Part shown: one piece after another, positions 37,198 through 48,296 of the stretch
Position numbering within the stretch: the first letter of the stretch is position 1
How the letters are laid out: every line of letters starts with the position of its first letter
NCBI RefSeq assembly: GCF_002102155.1
Contig: NZ_LQOU01000021.1
Location: forward strand, 62,001 to 126,000
DNA: 64,000 bases
From: Mycobacterium europaeum
GTDB taxonomy: Bacteria > Actinomycetota > Actinomycetes > Mycobacteriales > Mycobacteriaceae
Direction: 5' to 3'
Translations under genes and position numbers: made by a program
Notes under the pieces: generated by a model
Told to the model about the DNA's origin: nothing
Seen by the model: only the letters and a program-made list of their open reading frames with translations
Database searches by the model: none

Positions 37198-37202
37198 ACA
37201 CG

Positions 37203-37243
37203 CGCAAACCCCCGGGGCCGCGGCGCGGTCCCGGGGGTTTGCG
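37203..37243. terminator. Bidirectional terminator between TetR gene and rplL
   Basis: Arms CGCAAACCCCCGGG and CCCGGGGGTTTGCG form a perfect 14-bp stem with a 13-nt loop between the convergent TetR and rplL genes. It can stop transcription from both sides. The T tracts are short (TTT). Confidence 0.85.
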
Positions 37244-37250
37244 TGTGGTG

Positions 37251-37643
37251 CTACTTGACGGTGACGGTGGCGCCGGCGGCCTCCAGCTTGGCCTTGGCCT
37301 CCTCGGCGGCCTCCTTGGCGACCTTCTCCAGCAGCGGCTTGGGCGCGCCGTCGACCAGGTCCTTGGCCTCCTTGAGGCCCAGGCCGGAGACGATCTCGCG
37401 GACGACCTTGATCACGCCGATCTTCTTGTCGCCGGCGGCCTCGAGGATGACGTCGAACTCGGACTGCTCCTCGGCGGCCTCGGCGGGCGCGCCACCGGCG
37501 GCCGGGCCGGCCGCGGCGACGGCGACCGGAGCGGCCGCGGTGACCTCGAAGGTCTCCTCGAACTTCTTGACGAAGTCGGAGAGCTCCAAGAGGGTCATTT
37601 CCTTGAAGGCGTCGAGCAGGTCGTCGGTGGACATTTTCGCCAT
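37251..37643 (-). CDS. rplL: 50S ribosomal protein L7/L12
   Basis: A 130-residue stalk protein. The N-terminal dimerisation segment ([20 protein letters not shown]) joins through an Ala/Pro/Gly hinge (about residues 37-60) to the conserved C-terminal domain with [20 protein letters not shown], the factor-binding surface. It follows rplJ by 36 nt, as usual. ATG 37643 gives the mycobacterial length. An internal ATG three codons in is possible. Confidence 0.97.
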   Translation of the reverse strand: MAKMSTDDLLDAFKEMTLLELSDFVKKFEETFEVTAAAPVAVAAAGPAAGGAPAEAAEEQSEFDVILEAAGDKKIGVIKVVREIVSGLGLKEAKDLVDGAPKPLLEKVAKEAAEEAKAKLEAAGATVTVK

Positions 37644-37679
37644 GGTGTGTGGGTCCTTCCTAATTTCGGCGGTTGGGGG

Positions 37680-38303
37680 TTATTCGGCTTCGGCCGGGGT
37701 TTCCGGGGCCTCGGTGGGTGTCTCCGAAGCTGGTTCTGGGGCCGGCTCGGCGGCGGGCGCCGCCTCCGCGGCGGGTGCCGCAGGCGCTTCGGCGGCCTTC
37801 TTCTCCTGCAGCGCGGCCGCGAGGCGGGCGACCTGCGAGGCGGGGGCGTTGAACAGGCCGGCCGCCTTGGCGAGGTTGCCCTTCATCGCGCCGGCCAGCT
37901 TGGCCAGCAGCACCTCGCGCGACTCCAGGTCGGCGATGCGCTCCACCTCGGCGACCGTCAGCGCGCGGCCGTCCATGTAGCCGCCCTTGATGACCAGCGC
38001 CTTGTTGTCCTTGGCGAAGGTCTTGATGGCCTTGGCGGCGTCCACCGGTTCCCCGGTGACGAACGCGATCGCGGTGGGCCCGGCGAACAGCTCGTCGAGA
38101 CCTTCCACGCCCGCCTCGGACGCCGCCCGCTTGATCAGCGTGTTCTTGGCCACCGAGTAGGTGGCCGATCCGCTGAGCGACCGGCGCAGCTCGGCCAGGT
38201 TGGCCACGGTCAGACCGCGGTACTCGGTGATCAGGGTCGCGGTCGCCTCCCTGAACTGCTCGGCGATGTCTGCAACGGCGGTGGCTTTGTCAGCCCTGGC
38301 CAT
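37680..38303 (-). CDS. rplJ: 50S ribosomal protein L10 with extended acidic tail
   Basis: A 207-residue L10 that anchors the L7/L12 stalk. The conserved N-terminal rRNA-binding part includes [15 protein letters not shown] and [12 protein letters not shown]. From about residue 170 a low-complexity tail rich in Ala, Pro and Glu ([20 protein letters not shown] and on) makes it roughly 30 residues longer than I remember for M. tuberculosis L10. The ATG at 38303 follows an AGGAGG-like site. An L10 leader RNA precedes it. Confidence 0.96.
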   Translation of the reverse strand: MARADKATAVADIAEQFREATATLITEYRGLTVANLAELRRSLSGSATYSVAKNTLIKRAASEAGVEGLDELFAGPTAIAFVTGEPVDAAKAIKTFAKDNKALVIKGGYMDGRALTVAEVERIADLESREVLLAKLAGAMKGNLAKAAGLFNAPASQVARLAAALQEKKAAEAPAAPAAEAAPAAEPAPEPASETPTEAPETPAEAE

Positions 38304-38374
38304 GCGTACCTCCTGAAGTGAAAGCCATGCGACGTGTCGTCTGCGATCACCAAAGGCACGCCTGAAAACGAAGT

Positions 38375-38404
38375 ACGCCCCGGCGCAGGATGCGGCCGGG
38401 GCGT
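38375..38404 (-). terminator. Second leader hairpin upstream of rplJ
   Basis: A perfect 10-bp stem, ACGCCCCGGC/GCCGGGGCGT, with a 10-nt loop is followed on the minus strand by ACTTCGTTTTC. It sits just after the first attenuator-like hairpin and may form part of the rplJ leader switch or a processing site. Confidence 0.5.
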
Positions 38405-38405
38405 G

Positions 38406-38512
38406 AAAAGACGCCGGCACATGCCGGCGCTGCTGCCTCGTCCTCCTGCGTGGGCCGCCGGGATGCTCCCGGACCTTCGACCGATTTCTCGGTGACCGAC
38501 GGTCTTCGGTGG
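38406..38512 (-). ncRNA. Ribosomal L10 leader (autoregulatory)
   Basis: The minus-strand leader of rplJ-rplL starts with an ACCGAAGACCGTCGGT hairpin and continues through CCGGGAGCATCCCGG and a GCAGGAGGACGAGGCAGCA segment, the layout of actinobacterial L10 leaders that bind the L10-L12 complex. It ends in the hairpin CGCCGGC/GCCGGCG (38429-38412) followed by TCTTTT, an attenuator-like terminator. Excess L10 would thereby reduce its own synthesis. Confidence 0.75.
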
Positions 38513-38563
38513 ATCGGCCACCAGGATAGCCCGGCCCGGCCCTGTCGACCAAAACGCGGTCAG

Positions 38564-39469
38564 TTACAGGGTGGCGAGCCGGGCGGCGCCGACCAGCCCG
38601 GCGGAGTCGCCGAGTTCGGCGGGCACCACCCGCAGGCCGGCCAGAAAGTCCAGCCTGGCGTATTCGGCCAGCTTCTCCCGCAGCGGTTCGAAGAGCAGGC
38701 GACCGGAGTTAGCCACGCCGCCCCCGATGACGACGAGATCGAGGTCGCAGACCGCGCCGACCGAGGCGATCATGGCCGCGAGCGCGGTGGTCCCCCGGCG
38801 GAATGCCCGCTCCGCCAGCGGATCCCCGCCCGCCGCGGCGGCAGCCAGGTCCCGGGCTCCGGCGCCGGGCGGCGCGGACCAACCGTTGGCCCGCGCCCAG
38901 CGCACCATCGACGGCCCGGACGCGATGGCCTCGACGCAGCCGCGGCCGCCGCAGGTGCAGGGCGGGCCGCCGTCCTCCACCACCACGTGCCCGACGTGAC
39001 CCGCGTTGCCGGTGCGGCCGGTGTAGGGGACACCGCCGAGCACCAGCCCGCCGCCCACGCCGGTGGACACCACCATGCCGAGCAGGAAGTCCGCGCCGCG
39101 GCCCGCGCCGCGCCAGTGCTCCCCCAGTGCCATGCACAGGCCGTCGCCGCCGAGCCGAACGGGCACGCCGGGAACCGCGGCCGCCACCCGGTCGCGCAGC
39201 GGGAAGCCCCGCCAGCCTTTGATGTTGATGGGGCTGGCGGTTCCCTCGCGCAGGTCGATGGGCCCGGCCGAGCCGATGCCGACCGCGGTGACCGCGCCGT
39301 CGGCCGCGTGCAGCGCGTCGGCGATCGTCGCGTCGACCGCGCCCCAGACCTGCTCGGCCGCGGCGCCGCTCGGCGTGGGCCGGATGACGGTGTGCACCAG
39401 CACGCCGTCGGGGTCGGCGAGGCCGGCGGCGATCTTGGTGCCGCCGATGTCCAGGCAGAGGGTGAGCAT
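38564..39469 (-). CDS. ROK-family glucokinase
   Basis: A 301-residue sugar kinase of the ROK type, corresponding to Rv0650. The ATP-binding DIGGTK motif lies at residues 8-13. The ROK signature [29 protein letters not shown] carries a CxCGGxGCxE zinc site. Glucose or a related hexose is the likely substrate. It lies 5 nt downstream of the SurA-like gene, in an apparent operon with the GH38 mannosidase, which suggests phosphorylation of a sugar freed by the glycosidase. Confidence 0.9.
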   Translation of the reverse strand: MLTLCLDIGGTKIAAGLADPDGVLVHTVIRPTPSGAAAEQVWGAVDATIADALHAADGAVTAVGIGSAGPIDLREGTASPINIKGWRGFPLRDRVAAAVPGVPVRLGGDGLCMALGEHWRGAGRGADFLLGMVVSTGVGGGLVLGGVPYTGRTGNAGHVGHVVVEDGGPPCTCGGRGCVEAIASGPSMVRWARANGWSAPPGAGARDLAAAAAGGDPLAERAFRRGTTALAAMIASVGAVCDLDLVVIGGGVANSGRLLFEPLREKLAEYARLDFLAGLRVVPAELGDSAGLVGAARLATL

Positions 39470-39474
39470 CGCGA

Positions 39475-40086
39475 TCAGTGCCGGTGGACGTTGTCGGGTT
39501 GGCGGGGGTCGCCGGGATGCTCGTAGCCCGGGGCGAGGCGCACCAACTCGGCGCGCCGCGCGTCCAGCCACACCCGGAAGGCGCGTCGGCGCGCGGCGCC
39601 CCGCAGATGGCCCGCGATCGCGCACCGCACGTCCTCCAGCGGCGGCCCCGCCGGCGCCGGGGCGTGCCAGCCGTGCCGGTCGCGGCGCCGCGCGGCGAAT
39701 CGGAGCGGGTTGCGGGCGTGGTAGGCGGCCACCTCCTCGTCGGTGACCCTCACCGCGGCGGTGACGTCGGCGAACAGCGCCCGCGCGCGCGGGTCGGCCA
39801 GCACCGCCGCGGCCACGCTGCCGAGCTCCAGCCGGGCCGTAACGTCGGGCAGCAGCTCTGCCTCGCCCGGCGCGCCCCGCCCCGTCAGGCCACGCGCGTC
39901 GGCCTCGGCCGCGACCACCCGCTCGGTGACGATCAGCTGGGTCAGCCAGCGCCGCAGCTGGCGGCCCTCCCCGGTGCCGCCGGCCGGCAACGCGGCCGCG
40001 CCGGGTCCGCCGCGCAGCCGCGCCTCGGCCGCGTCGACCTCGTCGACACCGACCGGAACCCCGGCAACCGTCGCGACCACGCTCAT
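39475..40086 (-). CDS. SurA/PpiC-like protein at the 'fabD2' position
   Basis: A 203-residue protein in the place of Rv0649, commonly called FabD2. It does not look like a malonyl-CoA transacylase: there is no GHSxG nucleophile and it is too short. The sequence resembles the non-catalytic parts of SurA/PpiC chaperones: VAGVPVGVDEVD and RWLTQLIVTERVVAAEA (N-terminal helices), VTDEEVAAYHARNPLRF (the usual linker), and a C-terminal helix rich in Arg, with the parvulin domain missing. No signal peptide is seen. Its start overlaps the mannosidase stop (ATGA). Confidence 0.72.
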   Translation of the reverse strand: MSVVATVAGVPVGVDEVDAAEARLRGGPGAAALPAGGTGEGRQLRRWLTQLIVTERVVAAEADARGLTGRGAPGEAELLPDVTARLELGSVAAAVLADPRARALFADVTAAVRVTDEEVAAYHARNPLRFAARRRDRHGWHAPAPAGPPLEDVRCAIAGHLRGAARRRAFRVWLDARRAELVRLAPGYEHPGDPRQPDNVHRH

Positions 40087-43000
40087 GTCACGGTCACCCG
40101 CACGGCCGGGGTGTACAGCAGCCGGCCGGCGCAGCCGACCCGGATCAGGGCCCACCACTGGCCGGGTTCCAGCCAGGCCAGCGGGCGCACGTCGAAGCCG
40201 AGGTCCGCGGCGCCCCCGGCCGGCAGCACCGCGCCCACCGCTGCGGGACCCAGCCATTCCCACGTACCCCACGGGCTGATCAGGTGCGCCTCCAGCGCCA
40301 GGTCCGCCCCGGCGTGGCTGCCGACCCGGACGGTCAGCGCCGCCGTGTCGCCGGCGCTCACCTCGACGTCGGCCGGGCCTTCGAGCAAAGAGAGCAGCTC
40401 CGGGCCGGCGGGCGAGCCGACCTCGATGACGCACACGTCCTCGACGACCTGGCGCCACGCCGCCGGGATCCCGTCCCCGGCGAGGCGAAGCTGAGCGCGG
40501 ACCGGGTACCGGCCGGGGCCGGCGGCGGCGGGCACCGCCACCGCCACGTCGGCCTCGCGGTAATCACCGCCGCGCAGGGTGACGGGCAGCTCGTCGGGCT
40601 TGGCCGACCAGCCCTCGGGGCAGAGCAGGGTGACCGTTGCGGTCAGGGTGGCATCGCTGCAGTCGCTGGCCGCGGTGAGCCGCACGGTCACCTCGCCGCC
40701 CGGTTCGGCGCTCGCGTGCGCGGGGTGCAGATGGGCGATGGCCGGCAGCCCGCCGAGCGGCGCGGGCCCGCGGTTGTGCAGCCAGTAGCGCGCGTAGAGC
40801 GGCTGGGCGGCTTCGGCGTGCGGGGCCGCCGCGCCGGACACCGTCGCCGCGCCGGGCGCCTCGAGCCGCGCCAGCACCGTGGCCACCTGGTAGCCGTGCA
40901 GGTCGAGCGGGCGGTGGCCGTCCCGTGGCGCCTCGAGGAGGTCGGCGTCACGGAAGCCGCCGACCCGGGCGACGTCCGAGCCGATCACCACGCCGGCCCC
41001 CGCCCCCGTCGTCTCCACCAGGCGCAGCGCCACCTCGCGCGGGTCGACCGGCCGGGCGCTGCCGGCCGTCAGCGGGTTGCCGGCCGCCTTGAGGGCGGCC
41101 AGCTGCACCCGGTCGGCGGGCTCGACGCGCAACAGCGACCCCGACGGGGGCAGCGTGCCGGCCGCCCGCCCGGAGACACACGCGCGCAGCGGGTGGGAGA
41201 ACTGCGCGCTGCGGGCGCAGATGTCGGCGCGCCGCCAGTCCCCCGCATCCGCGACCAGCGCGTAGTCGAAGGCGTGGGTCCAGTGCTGGAGCTGGAAATT
41301 CGAGCCGTCCGGTGCGGTGCGGCGCGGTTCGTCGATCCAGACACCCGACGGCCAACCGGTACAGGACCGCAGCAGCGCGGTGTGCAGGGTGCCCTCGGTG
41401 TCGACGGCGAAGCTGGGCACCCCCCGGTTGAGCAACGCGACGGTGCGGTCCTGGTAGTCGTCGCCGCCCGCCGGCGGCCGCTGGGTCACGATCACCTCGG
41501 CGTCGCCCAGATCCTCGGCCACCGACGCGATCGCGGCGGCCAGGCTTTCGTCGTCGCGGCCGGCGATCAGCAGCACCGGCAAAGCCCGTACCGCGCGCAG
41601 GTCCGCACCGGGCACCCACACCGCGGCCAGCGGCGTGGCGGCCGGCACCCAGACCCGGGCCTGGCCCGTCGCCGCCAACTGGCGGTCCAGCTCCTCGGCA
41701 TACACCGGATCGGCGTGCGCCAGCACGTCCCGGGTGAAGGCGTTGCGGCCCGGCCCGCCCAGCGCGATGCGCGCGTCGGGCAGGTTGGAATCGACCTCGA
41801 GGTGGCCGTAGCGCGGCTTGTCCGCCCCGCTGCAGGTGGCCGTCACCCCGGCGCGGACCAGCGCGACCATCAGGCCTCGGGCCAGCGGCGCCGACACCGC
41901 CTCGTCCGGCGCCACCACCTCGGCCACCGAGATCGCCCGCACGGCTTGGCTGTGCGGCGGGCCCACCCGCACCCGGGCGGCCGACGACAGGCCGAACCAG
42001 CCGTAGGCCGGGTTGTCCAGCGTCCAGGGGTGCTGCGCGGTGTCCACCGACTCGGGCGCCCCACCGGGCGGGTGCAGCAGCGCGAAGCCCCGGCCGACGA
42101 CGGCGTCACCCACCTCGCTGACCGGCATCGCGCCCGGCACCGGGCACGGCCACCGCAGCCGCACCAGGCGGTCCGCCCCGGTGAATTCGTCGATCGTGGT
42201 GCGGCAGTCCACCCTCGGCACCCCGCGCCACAGGGTCAGGGTTTGGGTGTAGCGCAGCAGCGCGCCGACCCGCCCGCTGACGACGATCCGCTGCCCGAGC
42301 GGGCCGTGGTAGGCGCGCGCCCGGGCCGGGAAGTCCGACGAGCACACCACCGGCCCCTTGGGCAGCAGGTGCCACGGGCCCTCGGACTGCGTCGGGTGCG
42401 CCGCGTATTCCTCGTAGACCGCTAGCTCGTTGCCCACCCGGCCGGGGGCGATCAGCTCGCGGCCGTCCCGCAGCAGGGACACGACTCCCCCGCCACGCGC
42501 CGGGTCGACGGTGACGCGGTAGTGCTCGTTGGCGATCGCCGAACCGGGCAGCGGTTCCCAGCCGGCCGATTCGGCGGCGGGGACCAGCCGGTAGGCCCGC
42601 CAACCCATCGACGGCACGTCGCGCGCCAGCCAGGTGACCGACCGGCCGCCGTGCTCGACGTGCGCGGGCACCTCGGCACCGTCCGCGTCCAGCACCCTGA
42701 CGCCCGCGGCCGGCGGCGGGTCGAGCCGCGCGGTGACGATGTCGGTGCGCCGCTGGGCCAGCGGGTTCCACACCACGACGTCGCCGCCGACCGCGTCGGA
42801 CAGCAGCGTCAGCGAGGCGTCGCGGGTCGCGCGACCCAGCTCCCACGCGTCGCGCCAGCCGGTCAGCAGGTCGAGGTAGACCTGGTCGGATTCGGAGCCG
42901 GTGATCCCGTCGTGGTGCGCCCCGTACGCCAGCTGCACCCACGCCTTGGCCAGCGCCGCCTGCGGGTACTCGGCGCCGGCCAGCAACCCGGCGAACACGG

Positions 43001-44264
43001 CGAACCGCTCGGCCTGAAGCACCGCGTTCTCCGCGGCCCGGTTGGCCTGTTTGGTGTCGATGTACGACACGTCCTTGCCCGTGTAGATCGGGTTCATGTC
43101 GCGGGTCTGCGGCGACGGCGCGCGGCCGTGCCCGGCCAGTTCGGCGCGCACGGCCGCGAAGAACTCCCGCGGCAGCGCACACACGAAGCGCGGCCAGGTG
43201 TAGCGCGCGGCCCAGTCGCGGTGGATGGCGGTGACCCACTTGTTCGGCGGCGTGTAGTCGGTGCCGACGGGCAGCAGCACGTTGCGCGTCAGCGCGACCT
43301 TCTTGAGCTGATCGAAGAGCGCCAGCGTGGCGTCCTCGGCCTCGGCCAGCGAGGTCGACGAGTCCATCCACCAGCCCGCCGAGTAGTGCGCGGGCATGTA
43401 GTGGGTGAGCAGGCCGCGGCCCGACGGCGCGATCCACTCGAACTCGCTGCTGAATTGCATCCGCTCGACGTCCCCGTCGCCCAGCGCCGGGCCCCACTGG
43501 TGGTGCGGGCCGCGGGCCCACGAGCTCGAGGTCAGCCCGGCGTCCGCGGCCAGCCCGGGGAACTGCGGGTCGTGGCCGAAGACGTCCAGCTGCCAGGCGG
43601 TGGCCGGGTCGGCGCCCAGGACTTCACGCTGAAAGCCCATGCCGTGCACCAGGTTCCGGATCGTTGTTTCCGGGCTGGTGAGGTTGGTGTTGGGTTCGTT
43701 GTACGTGCCGCCCATCACCTCGACGCGGCCCTGCGCGATGAACCGGCGCAGGTCGGCGCGGTCCTCGGGGCGGGTGTCCCAGTAGGGCTTGAGGTAGTCG
43801 ACCTCGGCCAGCACGAACTTGTACTCGGGCTCGCGGCGGGCCATCTCCAGGTGGGCGTGCACCAGCTCGAAGCCGTTGGCCTGGCGGGCGCGCCCCGGCG
43901 GGTCCTCGGTCCACTCGCTGGTGTAGGCGCCCTGGGTGTTCCACCAGACCGGGTCGTAGTGGAAGTGGCTGACCATGAACATGGTCCAGCCGGGCTCGGC
44001 CACGACGAACTCGAACGGCTCGGCGGCGCCGGCGGCCAGCACCCGCGCCGCGCGCCGCTGCCCGACGACCGGGCGGTCCACCCGGACGGGAACCTCGACG
44101 ACCTCGTCGCCGACCGCGGCGACCCCCTCCCCGCGCAAGCCGTCCCCTTCGACGCGGACCGGCGTCGGCCCGGCCGCTCCGGAGATCACGACGCGGACGA
44201 CCTGCGAAGGCGCGTCCGGCGGCCCGACGAAAAGCTGAGTCGAGTCCGCCGAAACCAGCTGCAT
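40083..44264 (-). CDS. GH38 alpha-mannosidase-like glycoside hydrolase
   Basis: A 1393-residue protein of glycoside hydrolase family 38 (Rv0648-like, but longer than I recall). Zinc ligands His102 and Asp104 lie in HFHYDPVWW. The nucleophile Asp is in QLDVFGHDPQFPGLAADAG, and a downstream His in GAHHDGITGSE completes the site. Large beta-sandwich domains follow, and the last 100 residues resemble a NEW3/Ig-like module (VSAGDTAALTVRVGS). No signal peptide is seen, so it probably acts on cytosolic mannosides or on recycled mannose-containing glycans. It heads the operon with the SurA-like and ROK genes. Confidence 0.88.
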   Translation of the reverse strand: MQLVSADSTQLFVGPPDAPSQVVRVVISGAAGPTPVRVEGDGLRGEGVAAVGDEVVEVPVRVDRPVVGQRRAARVLAAGAAEPFEFVVAEPGWTMFMVSHFHYDPVWWNTQGAYTSEWTEDPPGRARQANGFELVHAHLEMARREPEYKFVLAEVDYLKPYWDTRPEDRADLRRFIAQGRVEVMGGTYNEPNTNLTSPETTIRNLVHGMGFQREVLGADPATAWQLDVFGHDPQFPGLAADAGLTSSSWARGPHHQWGPALGDGDVERMQFSSEFEWIAPSGRGLLTHYMPAHYSAGWWMDSSTSLAEAEDATLALFDQLKKVALTRNVLLPVGTDYTPPNKWVTAIHRDWAARYTWPRFVCALPREFFAAVRAELAGHGRAPSPQTRDMNPIYTGKDVSYIDTKQANRAAENAVLQAERFAVFAGLLAGAEYPQAALAKAWVQLAYGAHHDGITGSESDQVYLDLLTGWRDAWELGRATRDASLTLLSDAVGGDVVVWNPLAQRRTDIVTARLDPPPAAGVRVLDADGAEVPAHVEHGGRSVTWLARDVPSMGWRAYRLVPAAESAGWEPLPGSAIANEHYRVTVDPARGGGVVSLLRDGRELIAPGRVGNELAVYEEYAAHPTQSEGPWHLLPKGPVVCSSDFPARARAYHGPLGQRIVVSGRVGALLRYTQTLTLWRGVPRVDCRTTIDEFTGADRLVRLRWPCPVPGAMPVSEVGDAVVGRGFALLHPPGGAPESVDTAQHPWTLDNPAYGWFGLSSAARVRVGPPHSQAVRAISVAEVVAPDEAVSAPLARGLMVALVRAGVTATCSGADKPRYGHLEVDSNLPDARIALGGPGRNAFTRDVLAHADPVYAEELDRQLAATGQARVWVPAATPLAAVWVPGADLRAVRALPVLLIAGRDDESLAAAIASVAEDLGDAEVIVTQRPPAGGDDYQDRTVALLNRGVPSFAVDTEGTLHTALLRSCTGWPSGVWIDEPRRTAPDGSNFQLQHWTHAFDYALVADAGDWRRADICARSAQFSHPLRACVSGRAAGTLPPSGSLLRVEPADRVQLAALKAAGNPLTAGSARPVDPREVALRLVETTGAGAGVVIGSDVARVGGFRDADLLEAPRDGHRPLDLHGYQVATVLARLEAPGAATVSGAAAPHAEAAQPLYARYWLHNRGPAPLGGLPAIAHLHPAHASAEPGGEVTVRLTAASDCSDATLTATVTLLCPEGWSAKPDELPVTLRGGDYREADVAVAVPAAAGPGRYPVRAQLRLAGDGIPAAWRQVVEDVCVIEVGSPAGPELLSLLEGPADVEVSAGDTAALTVRVGSHAGADLALEAHLISPWGTWEWLGPAAVGAVLPAGGAADLGFDVRPLAWLEPGQWWALIRVGCAGRLLYTPAVRVTVT

Positions 44265-44302
44265 CCCCGCACCTTACGACCCGGGGGACCTAATATCCGA
44301 GA

Positions 44303-44908
44303 ATGCCCGCTCTCGCCCGGCCCGTGGCCGACGAACGCAGTGCCCTGCGCGAATTCCTGCGGTTTCATCAGAGCGCCTACTTCGCCGTCAGCCACGGCCT
44401 CACCGACGAGCAGGCCCGGTCCAGCCCTTCGGTCAGTGCGCTGTCGATCGGCGGGCTCATCAAGCACGCCACCGGGATGCAGCGCAGCTGGATGGCGCGG
44501 GTCGCCGCCGCGCCGGGCGCCCCGCCGAAGGACCCCCGCCCGTTCGAGCAGATCACCAGGGAGTTCGCCGACCAGCACGTGATGCGGCCCGACGAGACGC
44601 TGGACGGGCTGCTGCGGGCGTTCGGGGAACAGAACGCGACGTCGCTGCGGCTGGTCGAGACCGCGGACCTCGACGCCGCGGTGCCGGTGCCACAGGACAT
44701 CCCCTGGTTTCCCAAGGATCAGGAGGCCTGGTCGGTGCGCTGGGTGATCCTGCACGTGATCAACGAGTTGGCCCGGCACGCCGGGCACGCCGACATCATC
44801 CGCGAAACCATCGACGGCGCCACCATGTACGAGCTGATCGCGGCCCTCGAGGGCTGGGCGATCCAGGGCTGGGTGCAGCCCTGGAACGGCGGGGAGCGGC
44901 CCGGCTAG
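44303..44908 (+). CDS. DinB/DUF664 family protein
   Basis: A 201-residue four-helix-bundle protein of the DinB superfamily. The metal-binding His triad is suggested by GGLIKHATGMQ (first helix pair) and NELARHAGHADIIRE (last helices). Some relatives are thiol-dependent S-transferases (mycothiol, bacillithiol), so a mycothiol-linked reaction is possible but unproven. It is divergent from the GH38 operon across 38 bp and 40 nt upstream of the UbiB-type kinase gene on the same strand. Confidence 0.85.
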   Translation: MPALARPVADERSALREFLRFHQSAYFAVSHGLTDEQARSSPSVSALSIGGLIKHATGMQRSWMARVAAAPGAPPKDPRPFEQITREFADQHVMRPDETLDGLLRAFGEQNATSLRLVETADLDAAVPVPQDIPWFPKDQEAWSVRWVILHVINELARHAGHADIIRETIDGATMYELIAALEGWAIQGWVQPWNGGERPG

Positions 44909-44948
44909 AGAATTGGGCCTGACTGCGCCGATTTGGCAGACTGCTGGG

Positions 44949-46294
44949 ATGAGTTCCACCAAGCATCGAGAGGTGGCCAGGCTGGACCGGGTGCCGCTGC
45001 CGGTCGAAGCGGCCCGGGTGGTCGTCACCGGTTGGCAGGTCACCCGCACCGCCGCCCGCGTCGTCACCAAGCTGCCGGGCAGGGGCCCGTTGCAGCAGAA
45101 GGTGATCAAGCAGCTCCCGCAGACCTTCGCCGACCTCGGTCCGACGTACGTGAAATTCGGCCAGATCATCGCCTCGAGCCCCGGGGCGTTCGGCGAATCC
45201 CTGTCCCGCGAGTTCCGCGGCCTGCTCGACCGGGTTCCGCCCGCGGACACCGACGAGGTGCACAAGCTGTTCGTCGAGGAGCTCGGCGGCGACCCCGCCG
45301 AGCTGTTCGCCAAGTGGGAAGAGGAGCCGTTCGCGTCGGCGTCCATCGCCCAGGTGCACTACGCGACGCTGCACACCGGCGAAGAGGTGGTCGTCAAGAT
45401 TCAGCGCCCGGGCATCCGCCGCCGGGTCGCCGCCGACCTGCAGATCCTCAAGCGCTTCGCCCAGGCCGTCGAACTGGCCAAGCTGGGCCGCCGGCTCTCG
45501 GCGCAAGACGTGGTCGCCGACTTCTCCGACAACCTGGCCGAGGAGCTGAACTTCCGGCTCGAGGCGCAGTCGATGGAGGCGTGGGTGTCGCACCTGCACG
45601 CCTCCCCGCTGGGCCGCAACATCCGGGTGCCGCAGGTGTTCTGGGACTTCACCAGCGACCGGGTGCTGACGATGGAGCGGGTGCACGGCATCCGCATCGA
45701 CGACGTCGCCGCCATCCGCAAGGCCGGGTTCGACGGCACCGAGCTGGTCAAGGCGCTGCTGTTCAGCCTGTTCGAGGGCGGGCTGCGGCACGGGCTGTTC
45801 CACGGCGACCTGCACGCCGGCAACCTCTACGTCGACGATCAGGGCCGCATCGTGTTCTTCGACTTCGGCATCATGGGCCGCATCGATCCGCGTACCCGCT
45901 GGCTGCTGCGCGAGCTGGTGTACGCGCTGCTGGTCAAGAAGGACCACGCCGCGGCGGGCAAGATCGTGGTGCTGATGGGCGCCGTCGGCACCATGAAGCC
46001 CGAGGCCCAGGCCGCCAAGGACCTGGAGCGCTTCGCCACCCCGCTGACCATGCAGACGCTCGGCGACATGTCCTATGCCGACATCGGGCGGCAGCTGTCG
46101 GCCCTGGCCGACGCGTACGACGTCAAGCTGCCCCGCGAGCTGGTGCTGATCGGCAAGCAGTTCCTCTACGTCGAGCGGTACATGAAACTGCTCGCCCCCA
46201 AGTGGCAGATGATGTCCGACCCGCAACTGACCGGCTACTTCGCCAACTTCATGGTCGAGGTCAGCCGCGAGCACTCCTCCGACATCGAGGTCTG

Positions 46295-46295
<1 letters not shown>
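44949..46295 (+). CDS. ABC1/UbiB-family atypical kinase
   Basis: A 448-residue ADCK-type protein kinase-like ATPase, corresponding to Rv0647c. The KxGQ-type motif is VKFGQIIAS, the Ala-rich loop is PFASASIAQVH, the nucleotide lysine is in VVVKIQRPG, and the catalytic and metal motifs are FHGDLHAGNLY and FFDFGIMG. Relatives support quinone or lipid metabolism. Its stop overlaps the lipG start (TGATG), linking it to a lipase and then to the mycolate genes. I chose ATG 44949. A TTG at 44913 is an alternative. Confidence 0.87.
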
Positions 46296-48146
<1,851 letters not shown>

Positions 48147-48296
48147 CACCTGGCGCCTCGCGTCGCGGTCGGCGCATGGAGAAAAAGCCGACCCGCAAAA
48201 ACTCCCACTCGCGCGCAAATGCGCCGTTTTCGATCCCAGGGGAGTAGCCTCCCCCACGGATGGGCACCCATATGGTGGACGTCCTGGGGAGGGTAT

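Noticed and set aside
39475..40086. Annotation as malonyl-CoA:ACP transacylase (FabD2)
   Set aside because: No GHSxG motif, wrong length, and a SurA/PpiC-like sequence pattern instead.
42522..44582. A plus-strand frame of about 690 codons opposite the mannosidase
   Set aside because: Composition is that of an antisense frame, and GH38 motifs on the minus strand are clear.
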